Shown here: piece by piece, positions 36,449-49,325 of the stretch
Position numbering within the stretch: position 1 is the first letter of the stretch
Layout: every line of letters begins with the position of its first letter
NCBI GenBank assembly: GCA_032173965.1
Contig: CM063288.1
Coordinates: 14,922,501-14,986,500 of the forward strand
From: Sitta carolinensis
Taxonomy: Eukaryota > Chordata > Aves > Passeriformes > Sittidae
Reading direction: 5' to 3'
Length of the DNA: 64,000 nt
Notes under the pieces: model-generated
What the model was told of the DNA's origin: nothing
The model's input: the letters and a program-made list of their open reading frames with translations, nothing else
The model's database searches: none
Translations under genes and position numbers: made by a program

Positions 36449-39400
36449 TAGAACTAATTCCAATTCAGTGCAGGGATCAGCTCCATTCAAACCAGCAGTA
36501 CTAGCCTGGTTTTTTTACCCAATGTCTCTGTTCTTCTCTTTCAGTAAACATATTTCAAATGCCCAAGCAAACCAGACATGTTTTCTGAGCATCAGATGTT
36601 CCTTTTTCTGGTTGAAACAGAACAGCCTCAAATGCCTGCTACTCAGTTCCCTCAGCACAACAGCTGGCTGAGACAACATGCAGTTGTTTAAGTATTCTGC
36701 CTTTTCAGAGCACAAACACAATATTGTGTTCAGAATCATCCTGAAAATATGTCTTCTTTCTGACAGGAAAGTAAAACAAAACCTGAAGATCAAGTATCTC
36801 TGAATTTGTTACTTTTTAGCAACAGATAATGATTATGAAGTATACCTTTTCATTCTTTGGTGCTGCTTGGAAAGGGATTACTGGTGAAATAAAATACTGT
36901 GCCTTTAAGGTGTATTTTATCTAAAGTTGCATTGAGCAGGCATTTCTTCAGAATTTCAATGTGCGTCCTGACTTTTTATGACCCATAAGTCCTGAGCATT
37001 AAAAACTCATCCTCTTGATCATTTTGCATTTGTCTGGACACTGGGGAGGAAAGATTAAACAAGAATTATGGGCTGATTTATCTGATTTTCATCATGAGAT
37101 GGATTTCTTTCACAGAGAATTAGGAACAACTTTGCCTCTAAAAGCAATACACTGTATTTATGACCACTACAAAGTGCTTTTTGACCATCTCATGGAGGAG
37201 GAGCAGAGTATGACAGAGCAGTGAATTTCTTTGCAAAAGAGATTAACTCAAAATATATTTTTCTGCAGTTCTTTCTGGGATGGAGGTAGTCAAAATGATG
37301 AGCTGAGCTGAAGAGGTAACAGATCACTGGGGCTTACACAATATTACATGTAGAATCAAGGCATTTTCCTTACTAGAAAGAGTTGAGCAATACATGAACC
37401 TCATACTCAGATTAGCTGACTAACCTCTAGTTACCCAGAGACTGTAGAAGAAAGAATTGAGAGTGCTTCCTTCACATCTTCAAAAGCACTGACCTTAAAA
37501 ACTCATCCCCTATTGATTTTGAGAGAGCTCAGAGGCTGCAGCATAACCACAGTTTTAGGATGCTACAGCTCCAGCCAGGCTGCTCTCTCCCAAGCTTCTG
37601 CTTCACTTCCCTAGTCATGAGGTTGCAGGAATAAATGCACAAGAGGTGGCTTTAGGATTTATTTTGGCTTTGCTTCAGGCATGAGGTATTTGCTGTTGCA
37701 AAGTGCATGACCCCAAGCAATGCTCCTCACCCCTGCTGTCAAATTCTGAGCTAGAGAGTGACAATACAGTCCGTAAACACATTGGAGGGTAGATACCTTG
37801 TCAGAAGAGAACAGAGAGGCATTAATTTTGTAAAGGTTCTTCATTTCCAAAGGTCACCTTTTGCATACCATTTGCTTCTAATATCTTGGTTGCTGGTTTT
37901 GAAACAAACAAGCGGCAGGAAAGAACAAGGAGACAGAGCAGTTTGAAGGTAAAAGGGCAGAATGAGCTCATGAACCTAGAGTTGATAATGGTTTCTGGTG
38001 CTTTGGGATTGAGGTTCATCCAAGTGCAGCATACAGTTAGTTACCTGTGCATGTTCTTTCCTCAGCAATAAAGAGGAATCTGACACATCAGGAAAAAAAA
38101 GAATCTAAAATACTTTCTCAGTATTATTTCCTCTGGCTCTTCAAAAAGAGGAGTGTTGCTTTCCTCTTCTCTATGTCTTTCCATCGATCTGATTAATGTG
38201 GAATTTGGGACAGAAAAGTAACCTTTCTTTGGCACATTATTCAGGATGCCCTAGCAGTCCTGGGATCAATGGTGCTGCTTCTCTGACAAAGAGCTGGTTT
38301 GTCCCCAGGTCTCCAGCTTGGGGAAAATAACTCGCAGAAATTAAAACCACAGGCAAAAGATATTACAACATTGCTAATGAAACACTTTTCTTGTAAGAGA
38401 TTAGGGAAAATCAAGTATCCTTAGCACTGGGCATTCATTTCACTCTGTAAGAAGGATTAAAAAGCAGGTTTCAGAGATTTGGTCTAGTTGGTGGATGATT
38501 CCATAGAAAGCATTAAGGATGGTGATGATATGTTCTAGGTACATCTTGGTGTTGTATCTTATGCCTCGGTACCAACAAGTGAATGATAGCATTATCAGAA
38601 TATAATCTGTATATAATATTAATGAATCACATGCAACCTTTTTTCCCCAGCAAATTACATGTAATTACAAAAAGAAGTAGAAACAACTGCATATGATCTA
38701 CAGTCCTGTGAAAACAGGGGACAGAGGATTAACTAAAATTTCTGACAAAAACAAGAAAATCTCCTCCTTGAATAATTCAAAGTTTACAGATGTCCATTCT
38801 AAGGCACATTCTCAATGCTTAGGACTAGCAAGTTGAGACTTTACACCTGGAGTCTTTCAGACCTTTCCTGCTGTTTTACTTCTGGGAATAGAATGGTACT
38901 TTATTATCTCCTCCCAAATAAACTGCATGAGACTTCTCTGTTGCCTGCCAGCAACCTCAGCAGTTCAGTGTTGCGTGTACCATGGCCACTGCTGCTGCAG
39001 TGCCTTTCTAGATGTAACCCCTCACTGCAGGTTTGATATTAGCTGTCGTCTCCTCCTGCTTTTCCTGTCCTGCAAATGTAGTGACCATTCACCTGACAGC
39101 CCTTGCCCAAGAGTGGGTACTTCTCTGTCCACAGCAGACAGCAAAGAACACCTTCGTTGTTCTCTTTCTTCCCTTGGTGGAGCACCATTTCTGTGTGAGA
39201 GGTCAATAATAGAGCCATTTGGTTTCTCATGGAGATGCAGTCTCGTTTTTCTTGTTCACATGGGAGGAGTATTTCTCTACCTTCTGAGAGCTCCAGGACA
39301 CAAGTGGGCCTGTCTGCAAACTGCACACCCACGTCTGCATTGAGCAAAAGTGAACCACTGAATGTGAATACCTTCACTTGTGCTTACAGGAATTTTGCTT

Positions 39401-42298
39401 TCTGTATATCCACACAGTGGTATCTCCAACATGAATTTCTTCAGGCATCACCATGTACTAACTGCACTGGGGTGGATTAGATAGCCTGGCCATCCAAGCC
39501 TTCTTTTTCATGACCATTTCATATCTTTGTAGAAGTCTCCAGAAATGAGGTTTAAGGCAGTTCCTGTTCCATCTTGCATCAAGTCTGTAACCATAAGATG
39601 CCACATTCATTCTTTCCCTGTGATCTGTCTGTATATCACAATCAGGAAACAGCTTCCAGCATCCTTGTGTGAGTGAACAGACCACACTTCCCTAGGTTTC
39701 CTATGTCTTCCTGTCAAGGAGAAAGATCCCTGGATTCATGTTTCTGTTTTGATTTATTGCCCTAAGATGAGAAGTGGCAAAAGAGCTAGAGCTGAAAAAT
39801 TACACTATGGTGAATTGACCATAGCAGCTTTTTTCTCTCAAATTATATCAGACTGTGGATAAAGGTTTTTTCACATTTGTGCTGCATTTTTTGAGCCAGT
39901 TCAGAAGGATTCAACCATGTAGTTGAACTTGTCTTTTCCCACCAATGGCAGGAGAAGCTGTGGGAAGCATAGGCAGGAAAATCTTCATCCAGCTGGAAAA
40001 GGCAGAGTGGGCAGGAGAAGTTCAGGGATCAAGGGAAGAATAACCTCTTACATCTGGAGAAGATCCCCAGAAATAGCCATTCTTGGGGCCACGTACCATC
40101 ATTTCATTTTTCCCGCAAGGTGAAGTAGGTTTTTATGGAAGGCAATCCAATAAACCCAGTGGATGTTCCTGTCGTTGATGGTGTATGTTGAGGCTGACCA
40201 TTTCCGAGCTTATTATTACAGATATTCTTTCAGAAAAATTCTGATACTTAAGTGTATTTTCAATAAAAATATAGAATTTGCATTTAAAAAGAAACAAACC
40301 AAACAACCCACAACCCCAAAACAACAACAACAAAACCAACAATAACAAAAAAACCCCACCAAATCCTTTTATTGATAAAGTCAGGGAGTATATGGTATTA
40401 TTCCATTAGGAAGGAGGTTTCACATGCTGGCTTTCTAAAGACACAAAAGGAAATTGCCATACTAGAACTCTCAAAAAATACTGTTTACCCTGATAAGAGT
40501 GAAAGATTCATACATTGCATGCAAAGTCACCTTTAAAAATTGTCATTCCTTCGTGGGAACAGTTAATTGAAAGAGAAACAGAAACAAAAGAAACCCCTAT
40601 ATTTTAATTATTACAGCAGGTCTTGCAACTTCGTGGCCTCAGGGAAGCTTTAAGATTCAAAATTCAGAATATATCTTAAGAGAATAATCTTTATTATTAG
40701 TTTTTTTAATATTAGCATTATTATATTTTGGAGTGTTGCTGCATGGGATTTTTAATATTTGAAGCTGTCAGAGCTCTATTTTCTATGGAATGCATTGTTC
40801 TGAGACAAAGAATAAAATCTTCTATGTTTATAATTTAAAGTAATCAGAACAATAGCCAGAAAATTATCCTGACCTGCAAATCAGGAAGGAAATGTACCAT
40901 ATAAAGTCTCTATTTTAAACCTCTAGAGCAGGTAAGATATACAAGAGAAAACCCATTTTGTGAAACACTAATACAAATGCAATAATTGCTTTAAATTGCT
41001 TCCTTATTGCTTTTCCAGAGTTGTTACTAAAACAGGAAAGGATTTTTCAGTGCAGTATGTTCATCATGAGTGTCCTTCTTAATCTCATTCACAAAACCTA
41101 TAGCTTTCGGCTCCAACCAAGCTCACCCATATGGTTATTTCAATTTTAGTACTCTTCATAGAAATAGTGTGTGCTCCCAGCATCACAGCCACCAAAACAT
41201 CAGGAGGAATCCAGATTCACTTTTAGTAGGGAAAAAGTATAAATCAGTTGGGAATCATTTTATTTGGTACAAGTGTCCTCTAGATTCCAGTGCCAGGTCT
41301 AAGCTCTAGAACTAGTTGTAGAATAAAATGGGAGAGAAAATTAAAACTACAGATGTTTGTTACAGTTGTCTGGTGCCAGTCAGTATGTTCCAAATGTGAG
41401 TTGTCTGTGACTGCAGCCACCTGGAGAAAATAAATGAAAGTTACCACGAAGGTGTTAAATCTGCTTAAATGGTTCCCCTTCAATTTTCAGATATGATGCT
41501 GTCAATTCACATCAGTTGTTTCTTGAGAGTAAACTTCTGGAAGAGACAAGTTCATTTAAGAAAGATTTAGATACAGACTCATGATTCTGGCAGAACCTGT
41601 TGCACTTCTAGATGTTATCTTTAAGAACACAAAAGAAAACAGATCTATCACTTACCACAATAGATCATGTCAATGCCTACAAAGCAGAACAGGCATTTCA
41701 GAACAGTGGTTTGCAGTTTCTGCCTTGCCTGTCTGTTCCATACCATACTCACATCGATGCATTTGCTGTCTCCCCATTGGTGAAGTGATGGGCATTTAGT
41801 ACTGAGATAACTATGACTTTCTAGCCACACATTGCCTGAAAGAGAAACAGCAGGAGCTATTGCCTAGAGGCAGTCAGACTATTTTGACAAGCATCAATTC
41901 ACAATCTCAGACAGAAACTAAATTGAAGGCAGATATTTGTCAGTTTTTCCCTCTTTACCTTTTTTTGATGAGCTGTGCTATTGATCCAGCCTCCCTGGAG
42001 CTGTCCACAGCTGCACTTTCCACATAGCCTTTACCTGACTGATATTTATGGTATGCCTTGGGACCACAGCTTACCAGAGGGAGTTATTTGGCTGAACGAG
42101 TACGGCAGGACTCTAGACCACGACAGGTGCATTCAACACAAGGTGGCTTTCTTACCAGGACTGATTTACTACTGAGCTCATGACTCTTCAATGAATTCAT
42201 TTGAAGGTGTCTTTCTGGTGTTATTGCACAAGTGCAGCCTTGTGGACAGAGAAACTGATGACTGAAACCTTTCTGAGGGGAGAGTTTTCATACATGAG
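36449..42298. other. Noncoding, A/C-rich low complexity at 40.29 kb
   Basis: Nearly 6 kb without a recognised gene. Overlapping frames on both strands at 38.8-39.5 kb (longest 138 codons, plus, 38927-39343) are cysteine/serine/leucine-rich and match no family I know. Apart from the A/C-rich tract listed separately, no repeat was recognised. Confidence 0.5.
40286..40365. repeat. A/C-rich low-complexity tract
   Basis: About 80 bp made almost only of A and C (AAACAAACC, AACAACCCAC, ACAACAACAACAAAACC, AAAAAACCCCACC). It contains no G or T between about 40289 and 40335 and is not a perfect microsatellite. A similar tract lies at 61692-61760. Confidence 0.85.
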
Positions 42299-42327
42299 GG
42301 TCAAAGCCCGTATCGTGGGCTTTGACC
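42299..42327. repeat. Perfect 11-bp hairpin with 7-nt loop
   Basis: GGTCAAAGCCC (42299-42309) and GGGCTTTGACC (42317-42327) are exact reverse complements around the loop GTATCGT. A G-T wobble could extend the stem by one pair. GC-balanced perfect stems of this length in a small loop are uncommon by chance. No transposon or miRNA precursor of full length (about 60-80 nt) is evident around it. Confidence 0.9.
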
Positions 42328-45040
42328 TGTGCTCTCAGGAGAGTGGTTTGCAAATGTTCAATAATACCCTTCTGTCAGGGCTGCATTTCTTCTATTCCCA
42401 GCACTCATTCACAGGTCAAAATATATCTAATTTGCTCTGGATGATTCTGAGACGCCAAGTCCACCCTGAAAATGGCAGCATAAAAATAAACTTATAGATT
42501 GAAAAAAACCAAGGACTAGCAGACCTGACTTCAGAAACATAGCAACCACCCAAAACACTCCCTGAAATGTGTAATATTCAGCCAAACCTCCAGACACTAT
42601 CAGATTGGCAGTGAAGAGAATACTCTTGATAACCACAGTTATCAAGTTACCAGCTCCTAAATATTCAGCAAACAAGGTAACTCCTCCGCAGAGATCACAA
42701 ATGTAAATGAGCCTCCAGAAGAACATATGTAAAATGCACTACAATATAATAAAGAAAAACACTATTAAAAGCACACTTTGTTATCACATTTCAAACTAGA
42801 TTGGAGTCTGTCCAGAATATCCTGAAAGTACAGCCTTTTCCTAGCTGATGATCATTTGAGAGAAATTGTCCTAAAACTTTCCCTTTGAACTTTCCAAATT
42901 GTTCTTGCCTCCCAAAATACTTCATTAGAAGCAAAATTTCTCATAGCAAACATATCCCAAGCAGAGCTGGACCATTCCAAAGCAATAGATTTAAAAGTTG
43001 CTGACACATGTACATACCCCATAGAATAAGAGCCCCATTCCCATCCAAAAGAAACCATCAAAGCCTTGCATCCTACATGTACTCATTCCAGAACGTGATC
43101 TATTCTATCCAAAACACCAAATGCCCTTGTAGAAAGTATGTGGGGAAACCCACCAACCAATGTGCACCACAGTATTTTCACCCAGACACTCAGTGAAAGA
43201 CAGAAACAGCCGGTGGGAGAACATTTCTCACAATGCAACCACGCTCTGTTTGACTTCTTAGTCTTGATCTTCAAAAGCATTCCACAATACACCTTCAAAA
43301 GATGAGCTTTGGATGTCAAATTCCTAACTCTACTTCATTCTCAAAATTACAGCACAATGGAGTTGCTGATTTTATGTCACAATTTTTCTATGCTACAGTT
43401 AAAGCAATTTCCATCTGTCTCTGTGACACAGAAATTATTAACTTGCCACTTCTGTTAACATCTCTTAAATTTTTGTAGGCACCTTATACTCTTGTCTCAC
43501 CAAACATCAAACTGATAATCACAATTCAGCCCAAGCTGTAAAGCAAGTTTTACCCACCTTTGTTAGCTGGAATGTTGCTTCTACAGTTTCAGGCCCAAGA
43601 AATTCCTAGTCTTTGCTTCTTATCAGTTGCTCTAACTAGGGTTGTCATCTCTCCCTACAAATCTCTCCTTGCTTACTTCATTAGTGATGGTGTTATTGCA
43701 GATGTGGGGCCAGTCCCACTACCTACACAAACAAAAAGCAGACAGATAATATGCTGGAGCCAGTCTGTTTCTCCACAAAACATATGTATCACAGACAGCC
43801 CATATTTTCTCAGAGCAGCTGGTTTGATCCTTTATATACTTCATGGGTTTGATGGGAAGAATGGCACTTTACCCAGAAATCCTCACCTCCAGTGGGTTAC
43901 ACTGTCCATGAGAATGGTCAAGAAGTTATTCTTGATCAAAGAAAGCAAAATTCAGATTGGAATGAGGGAAGAGGGAAGAACCAAGCAATGCTACCCCATG
44001 AAGAAACAGCTCTTGCTCAACACATATGTTGATCAGTGATGACATAAGCTTTTGTTTTGTAGCAGTTTCCAGCCCCTGTGAGTATCACCTCAAACTGCTG
44101 GCAGTTTTAGTAAGACAAACTAAGGGAACATAACTAACTGCAGTGACACTGATCCATTTATTAACACAAAGAGCAAACAAGGCAGAGAACAATTCTTGTG
44201 AGCTGCAGCTCAGCTGGGCTAATGAGTCCTCCACAGACTGAAAGACCCAACATGACTAGACATAGGAAAAGATGCATTCATTTATGCTATTTTTTTCATG
44301 TAATCAGAGAGCAGTCTGCATGTGTGGGGGAATTACTATGAGATAATTCTTGGAAGCTTGTTAATCATGTTGTTGCTTTTCAGAATTCGACTTATGCTCT
44401 AAACCCTCCTGGATTTATTAAGATGGATACCTTGATGTTTTAGGTTCCTCCACTCCAAGACAGACATAGAAATTGCTACACCAGGGAGTTCTGACAACCT
44501 CTCTCTCTTGATAACTTTTCTTTTAAAAGTGGCTTGATTATTCAAGAGAAAGTATAAGCCTCTCAATACAATGCCAACTGTAGAAAATAAATTTTTTGCC
44601 AGACCATCATACATGCTATGTATCCTACAGCACTGGGCTGTGACTCATTTATAATTTTTCTAAACCAAAGAAAATATAAAGCTGAGATTTTTAGACTGTA
44701 AAAGATGTCTATGTTTCTTCTGTGTGGACCAGCTGGGACCCTGGAAGGTTTCACAAGGTGAAAGATGGGTCAGTTTCTACTCCGTGTGAATGTCAGGGCC
44801 CTCACTAGGATACCTGACTCATTGGCTATTTCAGACACTTCATAAGCCTACAGTATGGGTGGCTGCATAAGAGAGTGACCCCTTCCAAAAACGGAATCCT
44901 CAAAACAAGTTTGTTTAGTTCATGATCTGTTGTACAACCTCAGAAAGGTTCCTTAGAGTATCCAGAAATAGTTATACAGTTAATATTTATACAGTTTGTA
45001 GGCACAAACCTCTCCTCTCTGCTGTGGAATCATACATCTC
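42328..45040. other. Noncoding, nothing specific recognised
   Basis: About 2.7 kb. The longest frame (43560-44039, plus, 159 codons) matches no known family. No repeat was recognised. Confidence 0.5.
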
Positions 45041-45145
45041 TGTTCTACATGGATAAGGTATGTTATTCCCATTTTAGAGCTGGGTGAAATGAGAAAGATT
45101 ATTTGCCCCAGGGAACCCAAATTTTCCAGCTAAATATAATTTGTC
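45041..45145 (-). mobile_element. MIR-type SINE fragment
   Basis: ATAAGGTATGTTATTCCCAT, TTTAGAGCTGGGTGAAATGAG, then AAAGATTATTTGCCCCAGGG and CCAGCTAA, follow the reverse-orientation MIR order (ATGAGGTAGGTATTATTATCC, CATTTTACAGATGAGGAAAC, TTAAGTAACTTGCCCAAGG, CACAGCTAG). The copy is diverged and noncoding. Confidence 0.48.
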
Positions 45146-46617
45146 CCCTTGAGTTGCAGAATTTTGCTTTTCTTTCTTTTTTTTTTCCCCTCCAGGCTTG
45201 GCAATGTGACAGAAAGACTCCTACATTCAGCAGAGCAGAGAGAACAACACTGTTCTTTATCCATCGCCTGCAATAAAGATAACTACTCAAGCAGAGCTGT
45301 CTGCATATAGAGAGGGATTTTATGGACTAAAGGACTCTGTTTCTGGCAGGTGCAGCCCAGACTGCTAGGAAGGGTAGGAAGGGTTAAAACAGTACTTGGT
45401 TCTGGAAGATGTACAGGAATTGGAAAAGACAGAGGAATTTGCTGGATCCTGGAGTTTGTGAATTTAATAACTTAAATTATTCCATTCTACCTAGAGAGGA
45501 CAGGGCCTGAACTATGCACATGATAGAAGAGGGAAGAGATGACTTAACCCAGGCTTAAGTGGACAAAGGTGCACTGGAGAATTGCAGCTGATCTGTGAAG
45601 TGAACTAAGCTTTTCCTAAGCTCAAATACACTCTTAACAAAGAAATATCTGAAGGATATTCCACATGGAAATGAAATGTTTTCTTCCTCTGCTGCAAAGG
45701 GAAAGTGAAGAGAGCAGGAGAATATTTTTCACCCTGTCCCTCTATCGCTCTGCAGGTTTGTGTGACTTCAGTTTCACCCAGCCCAAAGGCAGAGACTATG
45801 CACAAATAAAGATAATCTTTTTCTCTTTCCTGCACACTGCAATGAGTGACATAATGTTGCAGAGAGAAGCCCCATGAGGCAACAAGATTTTTGGTGTTAT
45901 TAGTTACTGTTTAGAAATTTTCACTTGGGAACAGAAAAGAAAAAAAAAAAAAAAAAAAAGCGCAACAGGTCAACAGGTCCTCACTTGCGAGTCAAGAAAA
46001 CACAAAGGAATAGATCAACTGAATTAGTTTGGGGGTTTTGTTAATTATCTCCAAAGCTTTTAGCTTAAACTCATGCTCAGCTAATCTGTGTCAGCTGCAT
46101 CTTCCATTGCCAATACAGAGGTGAGTGTGAGGAATTTCTGCATGTTACTTATTTAGCTATTACCTTTTATGGATCTTTCTGTTTCCCACTGACTTTCTGA
46201 CTGTGGACAGGTTGGCAAAAGGAAAACTTCAAACAATATGTTTCTTAAAACTTTAAAACTTAGGCAGAGGGAAAGAACAGAGTCTGACAAAAGAAGCAGA
46301 CACCTGTGAAGTCTGTGCTTGGACCTGGGTTGCTACTTTCAGGGATGGAACCACAAACATAAGAGTATTTCATTGTTTAAAGCAGTGTCTGCTTGTCTCA
46401 TTGAAATTTGGGAATTCACTTATCCCTTTTTTTTAATGTGACATTTTTTTCAGTAATTTTCAGTCTTCACCTGCACATTTATATAAAGCTTATGTGCAGA
46501 CAATGAAAAAAATCTAATTTTTTCATGTAATGTTTGAAACCAAAGAAGGAAACAGGCCTACTTTTTGTGGAGGCTGTCTAAGCAGATGAGGAATAGTCAT
46601 GAGTGGAAGATAAAAAT
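45146..46617. other. Noncoding, poly(A) at 45.94 kb
   Basis: Contains T/C-rich DNA at 45162-45193 and 19 uninterrupted A residues at 45941-45959. No gene was recognised, and no retroposed body precedes the poly(A). Confidence 0.6.
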
Positions 46618-46735
46618 GTTCCCATTTCACAATAAACAGTGATCTTCCAGAGAGAGGCAGGCAGTGAGGTGGTCAGCGGTCAATTAACAGACAAAACAAG
46701 GATTACAGAGCCAAGACAGGATCTGAGAAGATAGA
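46618..46735 (-). mobile_element. Possible MIR-type SINE fragment
   Basis: TTCCCATTTCACAATAAACAG, an AGAGAGGCAGGCAGTGAGG block, and ACAGAGCCAAGACAGGATCT appear in the order of a reverse-orientation MIR (TCCCATTTTACAGATGAGG, CACAGAGAGGTTAAGT, GGCAGAGCCGGGATT). Similarity is low in the middle, so this may be chance. Confidence 0.3.
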
Positions 46736-49224
46736 GCTGAAGTGAACATGCTCTGTGGGAACTGAATGGAGTAAGGAATCCAACTATCCAGCCCAGGGCA
46801 GGGAGAATCCAAAATCAAATTCTCCAAATGCCTGAGGCACCTGGCTATGGCTGGAGCACATGCAGCCTCCTGCCCATGAACAGCAGATAGTTTTTTGTTG
46901 GGCTCCTCCTCCAGGAAATCAATTCATTCTCTCCAGTTGTGTTTGTGAAGTTACTACAAAAGTGTTACTGCTGAGTTGTGAATGCTTCTTTTTTGGTGTT
47001 TATTAACCTTGGCCAAGAAGCATCCTTCAATCTGGGAACAACAAGAAACATTTAAAGTTAATGATGGCAATGAATAAGATAAGGAGGTGATTACAACAAG
47101 GAGAGCCTGATTTTTTACTTACTTGAAGGAGGAAGGTTAGGACCAATGGAAAGAATGAAAGGTGTCAGATTATAGTAATATACCCATGGTAGGAAGGGAA
47201 GAAGGAATTTCAGAGAGCAGTGTCAGAAGGAAGAAGTGGTAAGCAGCATTATTTTGTCATGGAGAGCCTGGACTAGCTGTGAGAAAAGCCAAACCCAGAA
47301 AATAAACCAGAAGAGACTAATAACAGATGAAAATGTGGAGGAAGACCTTGAATGGGTTAAGAACTGCCAGGAAAGACACTGTTCAGGAAGTTCATTCTCA
47401 TAGAAATGTTAAACATTTGATGGTCCTTAGAAGTAAAGTTCTGTTCTGAAATTGCAAAATCTTGGAAGTTCACTTCTGAAATTATGTTCAACAGATTTCC
47501 AAGAGTCTGATCTTTGCAATCTCCAGCAGAAAGGCAAAACACAGACTTATAACTCCAGTAAGCAACGTGGGATTCTGCAAAAAAGCAGGTTTCAATATCA
47601 GGAAAACTGAAGGTTACTAATGGGACAGAGAAACCCAACAAATGAACTTCAAGAAAAGGAAAAAATAAAGGATAAGTTGAGATGCAGATCATCAGTACCC
47701 GTTAGGTGTCCTAACACACTGGAATTGATGGTGACTGCTCCAACTCCAGAGGTATAAAGATACTTCTGTACCCCACCACCAGGACAGCAAGGACCATGAA
47801 AGAAACTCCTGCAATATACATTGATTCTTCCACTCTATTTTGCCTAGCTGCAATGCAGACCTCTGAACAGTCCTCTCCAGCCTTTGCTGGCAGTGTTGAA
47901 TCCAGAAGAAACATCTACACACCAGATCTGGGACATCTCAGAGCAGTTTTTACAGTTTGAGCTGTTTCAGTATTTTAGGATGAGTCGTGTGAGGCGTGAA
48001 GTTTGTATCCAGCACAATGATTCATGGGGGTTACAACCAATGCATACTCCATGTGGGCCACAAAAAGCCATGTGTTTTCTCCACTGACAACAGCTTGTCA
48101 GCACAACTGACACCTCAGTTACCAATCCCAGCAAAAAGTGAATAGGCCAGAGGCTGAAACTGCAGATGCCTGTATGCATGGACCTGGGATGTGATGTGTA
48201 TCCTTGGGGAACAGGGCCAGACCATACTTTTCCAAGGAAGACACAGCACAGTTCTGTTTTTCCTCATCAGCACCATCCTGCCCAATGCTTACACACCTCC
48301 CAAAAAGCAAGAGTGTCTTAGAAAGTCCAGGATATAAAGACTTTCACTTCTGTTTCCATGCTAAGAAGAAAGAGCAAGTGCTTTGTTTGGTACAACATTC
48401 GTTGATCTGATGCCATGGCTGCATATATATAGAAAAGACTGCACCACTCCTGAATTTGTATTTTGATTCAATGTGTTTGCAGGAGGAACTTCAGGCTATT
48501 TCTATTTTTCCTGGAGGCTCCAAGCAGTGAGGAAATTCAAGTGTGGAAGCACACCCAAGAACTGACGATCTCTTGAACCAGAGATTGGCTAGAAAACCGG
48601 AGGCTCAGTTTGGCCAAACCTCATCAGTCAGACTTTGTTTTTGCCAAACCAAACCCCACACCAGAAATGTGTTTGGAATCAACTTCCATTTTCTTAAAGC
48701 CACCAAAGTCCTGAGGTTATTCAGAGGTCTCTCTATCACCCCTCTGCAATCTAAAACTTTTTTTCTGCAAGATGTTTTCTGCAAATTGACTTGATATGCA
48801 AACAAAGGGAGAGAGGCCAAGGTTGCCTGTAAGTTTTCAGTGATCCCCAGTTCTGGACATGCCCCGGACACTTCAGGAATAGCCTTTCAAGTGGTGGTTT
48901 GGCCCTTGTAGGCACACACGGTTCTGGGAGGAAGAGAGTCTCATGTTCATAGAAAATAAGATTAAGAAACAAAAATATTGAACAAATGGCTTTGAATCTG
49001 GAAAAATATGCTCAAGTTGGGGTGAAAATTCCAGTTGGTTTTAAATGAGCTAATTTGTTCTTTCCTGTACATCAAATGTGGGAAATAAAAGAGGAAAAAG
49101 AGAATAAAAGCAAACCAAAAAACTTCACTTTTTAATCTGCCAGTTGCTCCTTCTGGAAAAACTATGTTTCTGTGCTTGAAGTGTTAGACTGAGACATAAA
49201 GAAGGCTGTGTTCACCTTGCTGAT
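46736..49224. other. Noncoding; odd hydrophobic minus-strand frames at 47.7-48.2 kb
   Basis: About 2.5 kb with no confident gene. On the minus strand, 48179-47967 and 47914-47711 are open in different frames and each encodes one hydrophobic segment (first: LLGLVTEVSVVLTSCCQW; second: MYIAGVSFMVLAVLVV). They are described under findings as a speculative claudin-like relic. No acceptor/donor arrangement or start context supports a working exon. Confidence 0.4.
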
Positions 49225-49325
49225 GTGCCAAAAAATCCCTGTATGACCTCAGGCAAGTCACTTAACCTTTACCAGTATGCTTTGCTAATACTGGGCCTAA
49301 GACAACTTCCCTTCTCCTGTTCATA
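49225..49325 (+). mobile_element. MIR-type SINE fragment (core)
   Basis: CTGTATGACCTCAGGCAAGT, then CACTTAACCTTTACC, match the diagnostic MIR core GCTGTGTGACCTTGGGCAAG, TCACTTAACCTCTCTG almost word for word. Similarity fades to the right after about 49280. It is a noncoding fossil and, with the copy at 35-115, one of the two clearest MIR relics here. Confidence 0.58.

Noticed and set aside
47711..47914. AGED followed by a hydrophobic segment, considered as a potassium-channel beta subunit (KCNMB) exon
   Set aside because: Only the four residues match. The membrane segment that should follow directly is displaced by about 20 residues and differs, and a stop ends the frame.
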